DNA from: JAVWJP01 sp036638975
GTDB taxonomy: Bacteria > Bacillota > Clostridia > Oscillospirales > Ruminococcaceae
Assembly (NCBI GenBank): GCA_036638975.1
Contig: JAVWJP010000002.1
Span: forward strand, 111,035 to 175,034
Length of the DNA stretch: 64,000 nt
Direction of reading: 5' to 3'
Shown in pieces: positions 41,712 through 50,648 of this stretch. The notes under the pieces were generated by a model that saw nothing but the letters and a program-made list of their open reading frames with translations, did no database searches and was not told the DNA's origin. The position numbers and the translations under genes were made by a program. Position 1 is the first letter of the stretch, and each line of letters opens with the position of its first letter.

Positions 41712-42593
41712 ATGAAAATAAGAAAAGCCGTTATACCGGCGGCAGGTCTTGGCACACGCGTGCTTCCTGCCTCTAAGGCTATGCCAAAAGAGATGCTTCC
41801 CATAGTGGACAAGCCGGCAATACAGTATATTGTAGAGGAAGCTGTTAAGTCCGGCATAGAGGACATTTTAATTATAACCAGCCGCGGCAAAACCACAGTG
41901 GAGGACCATTTTGACCGAGCGCCCGAGCTTGAACAGCATCTTTTAAGCAAAGGCAAGGAGGATATTTATAACCAAATGGTTGCCATATCTAAGCTTGCAA
42001 ACATACAATATATACGCCAAAAAGAAACAAAAGGCTTAGGACACGCCGTTTATTGCGCAAAAGCATTTGTGGGTAACGACCCCTTCGCGGTGCTCTATGG
42101 TGACGATGTGATAGTTGGAGAGCACCCTGCCTGCGGACAGCTTTGCGAGGCTTACGAAAAATATGGCAAGGGTGTTGTAGGCATAAAAGAGGTTGCCACC
42201 GAGCAAATTTTTAAATACTGCTCTCTTAAAACACAGCATATAGAAAAAAACATATACAACGTGACAGACATGATAGAAAAGCCTGACAGAAGCCAGCTTT
42301 TTTCTAATTATGCCATTTTGGGGCGCTGTATTCTTCCGCCCAAAATTTTTTCTATACTGGAAACTTTAAGCCCCGGTGCAGGCGGAGAAATACAGCTTAC
42401 CGACGCAATGCGAGAGCTTGCTGTAATAGAAGGCATGATAGGTGTTGAGTACAAGGGAACCCGTTATGACATGGGGAACAAGCTTGGAATTTTACAGGCT
42501 ATAGTAGAGGTAGGGCTTACTCACCCGGAGGTAGGCGAAGAATTTCGCGCTTATTTAACCGCACTTTGCAAAAAGGAAGGCTTTTTTGCTTGA
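41712..42593 (+). CDS. galU: UTP-glucose-1-phosphate uridylyltransferase
   Basis: Forms UDP-glucose from UTP and glucose-1-phosphate for cell-envelope polysaccharides. 293 residues. Nucleotide-binding AAGLGTRVLPASKAMPKEML (9-28), GLGHAVYCAK and GDD at the metal site, and TRYDMGNKLGI near the C-terminus. The substrate is the product of the mutase at 19986. Its stop codon overlaps the -35 box of rpsF. Confidence 0.96.
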   Translation: MKIRKAVIPAAGLGTRVLPASKAMPKEMLPIVDKPAIQYIVEEAVKSGIEDILIITSRGKTTVEDHFDRAPELEQHLLSKGKEDIYNQMVAISKLANIQYIRQKETKGLGHAVYCAKAFVGNDPFAVLYGDDVIVGEHPACGQLCEAYEKYGKGVVGIKEVATEQIFKYCSLKTQHIEKNIYNVTDMIEKPDRSQLFSNYAILGRCILPPKIFSILETLSPGAGGEIQLTDAMRELAVIEGMIGVEYKGTRYDMGNKLGILQAIVEVGLTHPEVGEEFRAYLTALCKKEGFFA

Positions 42594-42618
42594 CTTTAAA
42601 GCCTTTTTGTGGTAATAT
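42590..42618 (+). promoter_or_regulatory. Promoter of rpsF-ssb-rpsR
   Basis: -35 TTGACT (42590-42595), 17-nt spacer, -10 TAATAT (42613-42618). Confidence 0.65.
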
Positions 42619-42658
42619 CTATTTTGTTATTGTCCGCCCACTTATTATACCGGTGCGT

Positions 42659-42699
42659 GACGCTTAACTATCCTTGCCCTGTTTACAGGGCCTAACGTC
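42659..42699 (+). promoter_or_regulatory. Structured rpsF leader, candidate S6:S18 autoregulatory site
   Basis: An outer helix GACG...TTA/TAA...CGTC (42659-42666 with 42693-42699) encloses an asymmetric internal loop and an inner hairpin GCCCTG/CAGGGC (42676-42681 with 42686-42691). It ends just before the rpsF ribosome site. Many bacteria carry an S6:S18-binding RNA here; I cannot confirm the conserved loop bases from sequence alone. Confidence 0.45.
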
Positions 42700-42718
42700 C
42701 ATAAGGAGGTGTATTCTA

Positions 42719-43015
42719 ATGGCAAAAACCACACAGAGCTACGAAACTGTTGCTATTTTCAGCATCAAAGACGGTGATGAAAAAGTAACTGCTCTCGTAG
42801 AAAAGTTCAAAGCTCTCATAAGCGAAAACGGTACTATTGACAGCGAGGCAGACTGGGGCAAGCGCAAGCTTGCATACCCTATTCAAGACGAAACAGACGG
42901 TTATTACTTTGTAGTAACCTTTACTTCAGCTCCTGAATTCCCTGCTGAGCTCGACCGTGTCTACAAAATCACAGACGGTGTCCTTCGTTCGCTCATAGTT
43001 GCGAACGAGCAGTAG
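42719..43015 (+). CDS. rpsF: 30S ribosomal protein bS6
   Basis: 98 residues from ATG 42719 with AAGGAGGTG upstream; the longer frame from 42674 runs through the leader hairpin. Contains SYETVAIFSIKDGDEKV and ADWGKRKLAYPIQDETDGYYFVVTF, the S6 signature. S6 binds 16S rRNA with S18, which is encoded two genes on. Confidence 0.97.
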   Translation: MAKTTQSYETVAIFSIKDGDEKVTALVEKFKALISENGTIDSEADWGKRKLAYPIQDETDGYYFVVTFTSAPEFPAELDRVYKITDGVLRSLIVANEQ

Positions 43016-43032
43016 AAAAGGCGGTGTAAAGT

Positions 43033-43491
43033 TTGAACAAGGTTTTTTTACTTGGCAGACTTGTTGCCGACCCTGAGCTTCGTCAAACACAAAGCAACAT
43101 TTCAGTAGCTTCTTTCCGCGTTGCGGTAAACCGCCCATACACAAAGGGCGCAGAACGCACAGCCGATTTTATCGACTGCGTTGCCTGGAGGAACAGTGCG
43201 GATTTTCTCTGCAAGTACTTCACAAAGGGCAAGCCTATTCTGCTTGAAGGCAGGCTGCAAATTCGCAGCTACGAAGACAAGCAGGGGCAAAAACGCACAG
43301 CGGCAGAGGTTGTATGTGACAACATAAGCTTTGTAGAGGGCTCATCAAAGGCTGACGGTGCTTCGGGCAATTATACTCCGCCCGCGCAGGCATCTTCTCC
43401 TGCCCCGGCTACCGAAAGCGGTGCGGCTTACGCCTCCGGCGCAGCCTCGGACTTTCAAGAGGTAGAAGGCTACGATGACCTACCGTTTTAA
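43033..43491 (+). CDS. ssb: Single-stranded DNA-binding protein
   Basis: 152 residues, TTG start with GGCGGTG upstream. OB-fold at 1-105 (MNKVFLLGRLVADPELRQT, FIDCVAWRNSADFLCKYFTKG), a low-complexity Ala/Ser/Pro linker, and the acidic tail DDLPF that contacts partner proteins at the fork. Lies between rpsF and rpsR, as in Bacillus. Confidence 0.97.
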   Translation: MNKVFLLGRLVADPELRQTQSNISVASFRVAVNRPYTKGAERTADFIDCVAWRNSADFLCKYFTKGKPILLEGRLQIRSYEDKQGQKRTAAEVVCDNISFVEGSSKADGASGNYTPPAQASSPAPATESGAAYASGAASDFQEVEGYDDLPF

Positions 43492-43536
43492 GACACGTAA
43501 TTTTACCGTAAACCATTTTAAAGGAGGTTTTGGACT

Positions 43537-43791
43537 ATGGAAAGAAACAATGACAGACCGGACAGAGGCAACCGCATGAGAAAAGGTCGCAAAAAGGTAT
43601 GTGCTTTCTGCCAGAAAAAGTCAGAAAACATTAGCTATAAAGATGTAGCAGAGCTTAGAAAGTACCTTTCTGAGAGAGCAAAGATTGTTCCTCGCCGTGT
43701 AACAGGTACCTGCGCACATCATCAGCGCCTGCTTACCATTGCCATAAAACGCGCACGTCATTTGGCAATGCTACCCTACGTTTCAGAATAA
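43537..43791 (+). CDS. rpsR: 30S ribosomal protein bS18
   Basis: 84 residues with AAGGAGG upstream. Cys22, Cys25, Cys59 and His61/62 (CAFC, TCAHHQ) suggest the zinc-binding C-plus form. IVPRRVTGTCAHHQRLLTIAIKRARHLA is the rRNA-binding core. Confidence 0.97.
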   Translation: MERNNDRPDRGNRMRKGRKKVCAFCQKKSENISYKDVAELRKYLSERAKIVPRRVTGTCAHHQRLLTIAIKRARHLAMLPYVSE

Positions 43792-43803
43792 GCATATTTT
43801 TAA

Positions 43804-43838
43804 AACAGGCTTTTGCCAAAAGCAGAGGCCTGTTTTTT
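43804..43838 (+). terminator. Terminator after rpsR
   Basis: AACAGGC/GCCTGTT (43804-43810 with 43828-43834), inner CTTTTG/CAAAAG, then seven T. The 320 bp that follow are very AT-rich; apart from the promoter at 43987 I see nothing in them. Confidence 0.9.
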
Positions 43839-43986
43839 TGTCAAAATATATTGACAAAATTTAGCTAAAATGATACTATATAATTATATAATGTGCATAA
43901 TTAATTACAGTTTTTTTGCATCAAAAAGCTACATATCTATTTTATATGTCAGCTCTGTTTTGTAACTTACATATAACTTCTTGCTT

Positions 43987-44015
43987 TTGACAAGATTATT
44001 TAATATCGTTATAAT
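43987..44015 (+). promoter_or_regulatory. Sigma-A promoter of the chemoreceptor gene
   Basis: Perfect consensus TTGACA-N17-TATAAT (43987-43992, 44010-44015). It implies a leader of about 140 nt, AT-rich, with one bulged hairpin (about 44026-44050). Confidence 0.75.
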
Positions 44016-44160
44016 TTTAAAAGCATGAAGTATATTTTTATACTTTCACCGCTTTATTTTTTTGTAAAAACAATACTTATTATCATATATTTGTAAATAT
44101 TGGTTTTTTCTCTAAATAAGTAGCTGCACTTACACCAGATATTGAAAAGAGGCGCTTAAA

Positions 44161-46263
44161 ATGAAAGCTGCAAAAACAAAAAGGCTCAAAAGTACAATAG
44201 CAAATACAAATAACGGCAAGCCTCAAAAAAACAAAAAACTGGCAATGAAAATATCGGTATATATATTTACGTGTATATTACTTGTATTTACTGTTACCAT
44301 TTTCTTAATTTCTCTTAGCACAAAAAGAGATTTACTCATTCGTGAGCAAGACAAGCTTTCGCTGCTCGCCACAGAAAACGCCTCTACGACAAAAGATTTT
44401 TTAGAAAAAACAATGTATAAGCAACAGGTTATTATAGATACAATAAGCTGTATGGATAAGATAGAAGACGGTAAACGGCTTGAAGCTATACAAAGAATAA
44501 TTAAACAGACAAATGAAAACGACAAAGATGTTTTGGCAATGTTTTTGCTTGCAGAGCCGAACGCGATTACGGCAGACACGCCAAACGGCTGCTCTATCTT
44601 TTCGAGCGAGGAGGGCACAAGGTTTTACACCTCTAAATACACCGATATTGACGAAACATCTTATGTGCGTATGTGTGAAGCAAAATCTATGATAACCATT
44701 GACCCCTTTGAAAAAGTTATAAACGGTAAAAAATACAATGTCATGGAGATTTTGCAGCCAATTTTTAACAGCTCCGGCAGCATTATAGGTGCTGTAGGCA
44801 GCGACATTGACACAGCACTTTTAAGCAAAGATATTTACAATAATGGCGGCTACAAAACCTTTTATAATCAAGTAATAAGCGGTAGCCAAACAGTCATTAT
44901 TCATAGCAATCACCCGGAATTTACGGGCAAAAAGTTTTTGGACGTTACCGAAAGCAACAACGCCAATGCCATTTTAGAGTCTGCAAACGAACCCACAGCC
45001 TATACAATACTTGATAAAAGCCCAAACGGAGAGGTTTATTATAAAGCATTTGTTCCATTCAGCATAGGTGATTCTGCCGAAAAATGGCTTAGCGAAAGCA
45101 GTATCGCAGGTGCGGAATTTGATGAAGGAATTTTGGCGCAGATAGTTTTTGTACTGTTTCTTCTTATTCTTTCACTTATAGTGCTTACCTTTCTCTCGTA
45201 TTTTAAAATTCAAAAAAGCTTAAAGCCAATTGCAATAATTGACAAAGCCGCCAAAGAAATTTCAAAAGGAAATCTTAAAATTGATATTGCATACAAATCC
45301 AATGATGAGCTTGGCAGCCTTGCAGACAGTCTGCGCGAATCTGCCGCAGTACTGCACACTTATATTGCCGATATCGACCGTGCAATGGGCGAAATGTCTG
45401 ACGGAAACTTTGACATAGCACCTTCTCAGCCTTTTATAGGCGATTTTAAAGGAATAGAAGATTCTATCACCCGCTTTATTATAATGATGTCAACAATAAT
45501 TACTCAAATAAACACCGCAGCAGACCTTGTTTCCGATGAATCGGGACAGCTGGCAAATGGCTCTCAAACACTGGCTCAGGGCACTACAGAGCAAGCAGGC
45601 TCAGTACAAGAGCTTTCGTCGATGGTTACCGAAATAACCGAGCAGGTTCGCCTTAACGCAAAGAACTCAAGCATTGCAAATGATATGGCACATTCGGCAG
45701 CAGGTGCAGTAGATGGTAGTAACGAACAAATGAGTAAGCTGCTTGAGGCTATGAGCGACATAAATGCAAAATCTGGCGAAATAAGCAAAATTATAAAAAC
45801 AATAGAAGATATAGCTTTTCAAACAAACATTTTAGCACTTAATGCGGCTGTAGAAGCAGCACGTGCAGGGTCTGCGGGCAAGGGCTTTGCGGTAGTTGCC
45901 GACGAAGTGCGCAACCTCGCCAACAAGAGCAGCGAAGCGGCTAAAAATACAACTGCGCTTATTGAAGCCTCTGTAAACTCTATAAATAAAGGTGTTGAGC
46001 TTGCGGGTAAAACATCAAGCAACCTTGCCGAGGTCGTAGAAGGTGCAAGTGCCACAACAAAGTTTATAGCAGAAATATCTAAAGCAAGCAACGAACAAGC
46101 AGAAATGCTTAAACAAGTTATGGGCGGAGTAGGTCAAATATCCTCTGTCGTACAAACAAGCTCTGCCGCCGCCGAAGAAAGCGCCGCCGCCAGCGAGGAG
46201 CTTAGCGGGCAATCGCAAACGCTTAAAGAGCTTGTAAATAAATTTAAGATAAAAAAGCTTTAG
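44161..46263 (+). CDS. Methyl-accepting chemotaxis protein
   Basis: 700 residues. A cytoplasmic basic stretch, membrane helix 1 (about 29-50), an extracellular sensor of about 270 residues that looks like a double-Cache domain (IMEILQPIFNSSGSIIGAVGSDID), membrane helix 2 (about 322-345), HAMP (about 350-405) and the signalling coiled coil. The hairpin tip is nearly invariant: EDIAFQTNILALNAAVEAARAG. No CheB/CheR-binding pentapeptide is seen at the C-terminus. No other chemotaxis gene is near, so it is an orphan receptor; ligand unknown. Confidence 0.95.
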   Translation: MKAAKTKRLKSTIANTNNGKPQKNKKLAMKISVYIFTCILLVFTVTIFLISLSTKRDLLIREQDKLSLLATENASTTKDFLEKTMYKQQVIIDTISCMDKIEDGKRLEAIQRIIKQTNENDKDVLAMFLLAEPNAITADTPNGCSIFSSEEGTRFYTSKYTDIDETSYVRMCEAKSMITIDPFEKVINGKKYNVMEILQPIFNSSGSIIGAVGSDIDTALLSKDIYNNGGYKTFYNQVISGSQTVIIHSNHPEFTGKKFLDVTESNNANAILESANEPTAYTILDKSPNGEVYYKAFVPFSIGDSAEKWLSESSIAGAEFDEGILAQIVFVLFLLILSLIVLTFLSYFKIQKSLKPIAIIDKAAKEISKGNLKIDIAYKSNDELGSLADSLRESAAVLHTYIADIDRAMGEMSDGNFDIAPSQPFIGDFKGIEDSITRFIIMMSTIITQINTAADLVSDESGQLANGSQTLAQGTTEQAGSVQELSSMVTEITEQVRLNAKNSSIANDMAHSAAGAVDGSNEQMSKLLEAMSDINAKSGEISKIIKTIEDIAFQTNILALNAAVEAARAGSAGKGFAVVADEVRNLANKSSEAAKNTTALIEASVNSINKGVELAGKTSSNLAEVVEGASATTKFIAEISKASNEQAEMLKQVMGGVGQISSVVQTSSAAAEESAAASEELSGQSQTLKELVNKFKIKKL

Positions 46264-46293
46264 TATGTTTGATGCTGCTTAGATAAGAATTAA

Positions 46294-46339
46294 TAAAAAA
46301 GATGCGCCATAGCCTAAAAAGCTGTGGCGCATCTTTTTT
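46294..46339. terminator. Bidirectional terminator between the chemoreceptor gene and ackA
   Basis: Perfect stem GATGCGCCA/TGGCGCATC (46301-46309 with 46325-46333) extended by AGC/GCT, with six T on the plus strand and six T on the minus strand. It serves both convergent genes. Confidence 0.92.
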
Positions 46340-46353
46340 AGATGAATTTAATT

Positions 46354-47550
46354 TTACTGTACAAGCTCTACAGTGTCGCGAGCTATCATAATTTCTTCGT
46401 TTGTCGGCATCACCCATGCTTCTACCTTAGAAGACGGAAGCGAGAATTTTGCATCGTGGCGCGAAGCCTTTTTATTTAAATCTTCTGAAACCTCAAGCCC
46501 CAAATACTGCATGTTATCACATATTTCGCCGCGGATTTCGACATCATTTTCGCCTATTCCGCCTGTAAATATTATCGCGTCCATTCCGCCCATTGCAGCA
46601 GCATAACCGCCTACAAATTTCTTTATCTGATACACAAACATATCTAACGCAAGCTTTGCCCGCTCGTTACCGCCGTCAGCTGCCGTATGTAAATCGCGGC
46701 AATCGCTTGAAACACCTGAAATACCCAAAAAGCCGGATTTTTTATTCATAAGCTCCGACATTTCATCGGGCGTCTTGTTTTCTTTATTGGCAATATAAGT
46801 TACCACAGACGGGTCTATACCGCCGCAGCGTGTACCCATCAAAAAGCCGTCGAGAGGGGTAAGACCCATGGAAGTATCAAGAACTTTTCCGTCCATTACG
46901 GCAGAAAGCGAGCTTCCGTTGCCTAAGTGACAAATTACAATTTTGCTTCCCAGCGGGTTTTTGCCTGTCACTTTAAAATAACGGCGGCTTACATATTTAT
47001 GACTGGTGCCATGAAAGCCATAGCGGCGTATTGAATATTTTTCATAATATTCGTAAGGTACACCAAACATATATGCCTTAGGCGGCATTGTCTGATGAAA
47101 AGAAGTATCGAAAACTGCAACCATAGGTGTTTCTTTGCCAAAAACCTCTTGGCAGGCGCGCATTGCAATAGCTTGCGGCGGGTTATGCAGCGGACCTAAC
47201 TCTTTAAATGACATTATGTCGTCTATTACTTTGTCGGTAACAAGCGTAGAAGTCTTGTAAACCTCGCTGCCATGCAGGACACGATGCCCTATTGCAGAAA
47301 TTTCTTTAACACTGTCGATAACCTTACCCTCGCCTGCTGTAAGCATATCTACAACTGCCATAAACGCTTCTTTATGCGTTGGAAAATCGAGTGTCTTTTC
47401 TACCTTCCTGCCGTCACTCGTGCTGTGACCAATCTGTCCGCCTATTCCTATTCTTTCGCAATTTCCCTTTGCAAGCACACTTTCGTCAGACATATCAATA
47501 AGCTGATATTTAAGTGACGAGCTTCCTGCATTAATAACAAGTACCTTCAT
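46354..47550 (-). CDS. ackA: Acetate kinase
   Basis: Converts acetyl phosphate and ADP to acetate and ATP, an energy-yielding end step of fermentation. 398 residues. N-terminal VINAGSSSLKYQL, GYRRYGFHGTSHKYV-like SIRRYGFHGTSHKYVSRR, CHLGNGSSLSAV, and GGIGEN at the C-terminal ATP site. No pta gene is adjacent. Confidence 0.97.
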   Translation of the reverse strand: MKVLVINAGSSSLKYQLIDMSDESVLAKGNCERIGIGGQIGHSTSDGRKVEKTLDFPTHKEAFMAVVDMLTAGEGKVIDSVKEISAIGHRVLHGSEVYKTSTLVTDKVIDDIMSFKELGPLHNPPQAIAMRACQEVFGKETPMVAVFDTSFHQTMPPKAYMFGVPYEYYEKYSIRRYGFHGTSHKYVSRRYFKVTGKNPLGSKIVICHLGNGSSLSAVMDGKVLDTSMGLTPLDGFLMGTRCGGIDPSVVTYIANKENKTPDEMSELMNKKSGFLGISGVSSDCRDLHTAADGGNERAKLALDMFVYQIKKFVGGYAAAMGGMDAIIFTGGIGENDVEIRGEICDNMQYLGLEVSEDLNKKASRHDAKFSLPSSKVEAWVMPTNEEIMIARDTVELVQ

Positions 47551-47586
47551 TTTTTCGTTCCTCCAATGTCATTTGGTATTTAAAGC

Positions 47587-47616
47587 TTGACATACAGTCA
47601 TACTATTATATATTAT
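47587..47616 (+). promoter_or_regulatory. Candidate promoter of tmcAL
   Basis: -35 TTGACA (47587-47592); -10 either TATATT (47609-47614, 16-nt spacer) or TATTAT (47611-47616, 18-nt spacer). The ackA promoter in the same 117-bp gap is not clear. Confidence 0.55.
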
Positions 47617-47667
47617 TACAATATATAGCAAAAATCAAGTTGATTAAGCCAAAAAGAGGTGTTGACC

Positions 47668-48864
47668 GTGAAAATTGCGGGAATTGCCGCAGAATACAAC
47701 CCATTTCATAACGGACACGCATTTATGATTGAAAAAACGCGCGAGCAAGGCGCAACACACATAGTAGCGGTTATGGGCGGAAACCATTTGCAAAGAGGAG
47801 AAGCCGCAATATGCGAAAAGCACACCCGCGCACAGGCTGCTCTGCGCTGTGGGGCAGACCTTATTTTGGAGCTTCCTCTGCCCTACGCCTGCGCCACGGC
47901 AGAGCGCTTTGCAAGCGGCATTGTAGCAGTACTTGCGGGCTTAGGCTGTGTTGATATATTAAGCTTTGGAGCAGAAAACACGCTAAGCGAGCTTTTGCCA
48001 ATAGCAGCTGCTTTAACCCGCGACACGCTTAAAGGCGTGATTAAACCGAACCTTGCACAGGGGCTTACCTTTGCGCGGGCGCGGCAGCTTGCACTGGAAG
48101 CACAGCTTGGAGTAAAAAATGCCGCGCCGCTTTTAAGCCCAAACAACATTTTAGGAATAGAATATTTAAAGGCGGCGAAAAGACAAAATTTTATACCGCA
48201 GTACTGTGCTATAGCACGCAAGGGCGCACCGCATGACAGCCGCTTTGCAAGCGGTAGCTTTGCCAGTGCATCTCACCTTAGAGAAAATTTAAAAGCCGAT
48301 GGCATTGCGGCTTTGCGGTCATTCGTACCCGCGGCGGCTTATGAGGTTTATAAAGATGCTGCCGCCACAGGTCTTATGCCCGCAGAGCCTAAGCTTACCG
48401 ATACTGCTGTTTTAGCCGTTTTGCGCCGCATGACAAAAAGCGATTTCAGTATACTTCCCGATATATCGGAGGGACTTGAAAACCGTTTTTATTCGGCGGT
48501 GCGAAAGGCTACAAGCACAGATGAATTATTAAAGCTTTTAAAAAGCAAGCGTTACCCGCTTGCGCGCCTTCGCCGACTTGTGCTTGCGGCATATCTGGGG
48601 CTTACCGACAGCGACTGCAAAACCGCTATTCCCTACCTGCGCGTGCTGGGGTTTAACGCAAAGGGGCTTGAGGTGCTAAAGCTTGCCAAAAAAACCGCAT
48701 TACTGCCAATTTCGGCATCACTTGCACAGCTTAGAGAGCAAAATGACGATTGTTCCCGCTTTAGCTTTTTAGAGGCGCAATCAACCGACCTTTTCAGCCT
48801 GACACTGCCAACTGCGCTGCCCTGCGGCTACGACTACATCTGTAAGCCCGTAATGCTTAAATAG
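47668..48864 (+). CDS. tmcAL: tRNA(Met) cytidine acetate ligase TmcAL
   Basis: Acetylates the wobble cytidine of elongator tRNA-Met, using acetate and ATP (YlbM family). 398 residues from GTG 47668, which follows AGAGGTG; a GTG three codons earlier is inside the ribosome site. Nucleotidyltransferase motif AEYNPFHNGHAFMI (HxGH-like) and VMGGNHLQRGEAA are characteristic. It is divergent from acetate kinase, whose product acetate is its substrate; whether that matters is inference. Confidence 0.93.
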   Translation: MKIAGIAAEYNPFHNGHAFMIEKTREQGATHIVAVMGGNHLQRGEAAICEKHTRAQAALRCGADLILELPLPYACATAERFASGIVAVLAGLGCVDILSFGAENTLSELLPIAAALTRDTLKGVIKPNLAQGLTFARARQLALEAQLGVKNAAPLLSPNNILGIEYLKAAKRQNFIPQYCAIARKGAPHDSRFASGSFASASHLRENLKADGIAALRSFVPAAAYEVYKDAAATGLMPAEPKLTDTAVLAVLRRMTKSDFSILPDISEGLENRFYSAVRKATSTDELLKLLKSKRYPLARLRRLVLAAYLGLTDSDCKTAIPYLRVLGFNAKGLEVLKLAKKTALLPISASLAQLREQNDDCSRFSFLEAQSTDLFSLTLPTALPCGYDYICKPVMLK

Positions 48865-48867
48865 ATG

Positions 48868-50124
48868 CTATTTTATAAGCTTTAGCACAGCATTTAAAGC
48901 ATGAGAAGCCGCAACATAGCGTATATATTCACGTTCCTCCGCATAGCCGCGCGAAAGCTTCAGTTTCAAAACCGCAGTACCTTTATCTGTAGCTACACCT
49001 ACATAAACAAGCCCCACGGGCTTTTCATTGCTGCCGCCGCTCGGTCCCGCTATTCCGGTTGTAGAAATTCCTATTGACGCGCCAAATTTACGCTGTGCGC
49101 CCCTTGCCATTTCGCCTGCTGTTTGTGCCGACACCGCCGTGTATTTTAAAAGAGTTTTTTCTTTTACACCTAAAAGCTTGTGCTTTGCACTGTTTGCATA
49201 GCTTACAACTCCGCCCAAAAAGACCTCGCTGCTGCCCGCCACATCAGTTATCCGTTTTGCAATATAGCCGCCTGTGCAGCTTTCTGCTGTGGCAATGGTT
49301 AGCTTTTTTTCAGCAAGCCTCTGCACCAATGCAGTTTGAAGATTTACTACATCAACACCATAAATATACCGCGGATATTTTTCTTTTAACATTTGCACAA
49401 CAGGAGCAAGCAGTTTTTCGGTCTCGTCCTCGGTTTTTGCTGAAGCCGTCACGCGAAGCATAACCTCTCCGTCCTTTGCATATGGGGCAAGCGTGGGGTT
49501 TTTCATGGCAAGCATTTCTGCCTGAAGCTCACTTTCAAGTGTGCTTTCTCCAATTCCGAAAAAATAAACGCAATGCGAACGAAAAACCCTGCCGGAACGC
49601 TTTTGCAGGTAGGGTAGCACCTCGTTTTCAAACATAGGTATCATTTCTCGCGGAGGCCCCGGTAAAAGAATAGCTATTTTGCCGTCTTTTTCTAAGATAG
49701 CACCGGGTGCAGTGCCGTTTGCATTTCTTAAAATAATACAGCCCTCGGGCATCATTGCCTGCTTTTTATTGTTAGCCGTCATAGGGCAGCCCAGCTTCTT
49801 AAAAAAGCTCTGCATATATTCTACCGAGGGTTCGTCCAACACAAGCCTTGCTCCAAAATATTCTGCAACCGTTTCCTTTGATAAATCGTCACAGGTAGGA
49901 CCGAGCCCCCCTGTTGTAATAACAATATTATTGCGCGAAAACGCCACATCAAGTGCCTCTTTAAGGCGCTTTGGGTTATCCCCCACCACGGTATGATGAT
50001 ACATATCCATGCCAATATCGGCAAGCCCGCGGGAGATTACCGCCGAATTTGTATTAATAATATTTCCAAGCAAAATTTCTGTTCCTATACATAATATCTC
50101 TACAGAATCACACTTTTCTTTCAT
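48868..50124 (-). CDS. cinA: CinA-like protein (competence/damage-inducible; NMN deamidase domain)
   Basis: 418 residues in two parts. The N-terminal molybdopterin-binding-like domain has GTEILLGNIINTNSAVIS and TTGGLGPTCDDLSKE and has ADP-ribose pyrophosphatase activity in some species. The C-terminal CinA domain (about 260-415) with TAESCTGGYIAKRITDVAGSS-type motif and STTGIAGPSGGS is the nicotinamide mononucleotide deamidase of pyridine-nucleotide recycling. Ends three bases from tmcAL, convergent. No recA is next to it. Confidence 0.94.
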   Translation of the reverse strand: MKEKCDSVEILCIGTEILLGNIINTNSAVISRGLADIGMDMYHHTVVGDNPKRLKEALDVAFSRNNIVITTGGLGPTCDDLSKETVAEYFGARLVLDEPSVEYMQSFFKKLGCPMTANNKKQAMMPEGCIILRNANGTAPGAILEKDGKIAILLPGPPREMIPMFENEVLPYLQKRSGRVFRSHCVYFFGIGESTLESELQAEMLAMKNPTLAPYAKDGEVMLRVTASAKTEDETEKLLAPVVQMLKEKYPRYIYGVDVVNLQTALVQRLAEKKLTIATAESCTGGYIAKRITDVAGSSEVFLGGVVSYANSAKHKLLGVKEKTLLKYTAVSAQTAGEMARGAQRKFGASIGISTTGIAGPSGGSNEKPVGLVYVGVATDKGTAVLKLKLSRGYAEEREYIRYVAASHALNAVLKLIK

Positions 50125-50223
50125 TCTTTCACTCCCATAATATTTCTTAACGTTATTTTATCACAACAGCTTATTCGTTACAATGCAAAATAGCTTTGTT
50201 TTTTATATTTAAAATAAAAAGGG

Positions 50224-50252
50224 TTGATTATTTTGTCACGGGAGAGTATAAT
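50224..50252 (+). promoter_or_regulatory. Promoter of the V-type ATPase operon
   Basis: -35 TTGATT (50224-50229), 17-nt spacer, -10 TATAAT (50247-50252). Confidence 0.75.
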
Positions 50253-50305
50253 TGTATTACTTTTAATATAGTAAAATTAAACAAAATAAATGGGTGGTGA
50301 CGTAT

Positions 50306-50614
50306 TTGGCGCAGGAAATGATAGACGCAATAAAAGATGCCGAGCAAAAAGCCGAGAGCACAGAAAAAGCCGCGACTTTGGCAGCCGAAGCCGCTATAAC
50401 AGCCGCTAACGCAAAGGCAGAGCAGATTAAAGCAGAAATGACGGCAGAGGCTAAAAAGGACGCTGCAAAGGCTAAAGCCATTGCCGAAAACGAAGGGCAA
50501 AAAAAGCTTGACGAAGCACAAAGCGAAGCTGAGCAGGAGCTTAAACTGCTACGCGAAGCCGCCAAGGCTAAAGAAGCTAAAGCAATAGAGCTTATTTTAG
50601 GCGAGCTTTTATAG
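50306..50614 (+). CDS. V-type ATP synthase stalk subunit H (NtpF/AhaH-like)
   Basis: About 102 residues, one long Ala/Lys/Glu-rich coiled coil (MIDAIKDAEQKAESTEKAAT and on). It pairs with subunit E to form the peripheral stalk that holds the catalytic head. Likely start is the TTG at 50306 after GGTGGTG; GTG codons at 50294 and 50297 lie within the ribosome site. First gene of the operon, 34 bp before subunit I. Confidence 0.85.
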   Translation: MAQEMIDAIKDAEQKAESTEKAATLAAEAAITAANAKAEQIKAEMTAEAKKDAAKAKAIAENEGQKKLDEAQSEAEQELKLLREAAKAKEAKAIELILGELL

Positions 50615-50648
50615 TTTTTGCATATATTTGAAGGGAGGCATCTGTTAT

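Noticed and set aside
44022..44160. Possible riboswitch in the chemoreceptor leader (e.g. a c-di-GMP class)
   Set aside because: The leader is AT-rich with one weak hairpin and lacks the conserved bases of the GEMM motif.
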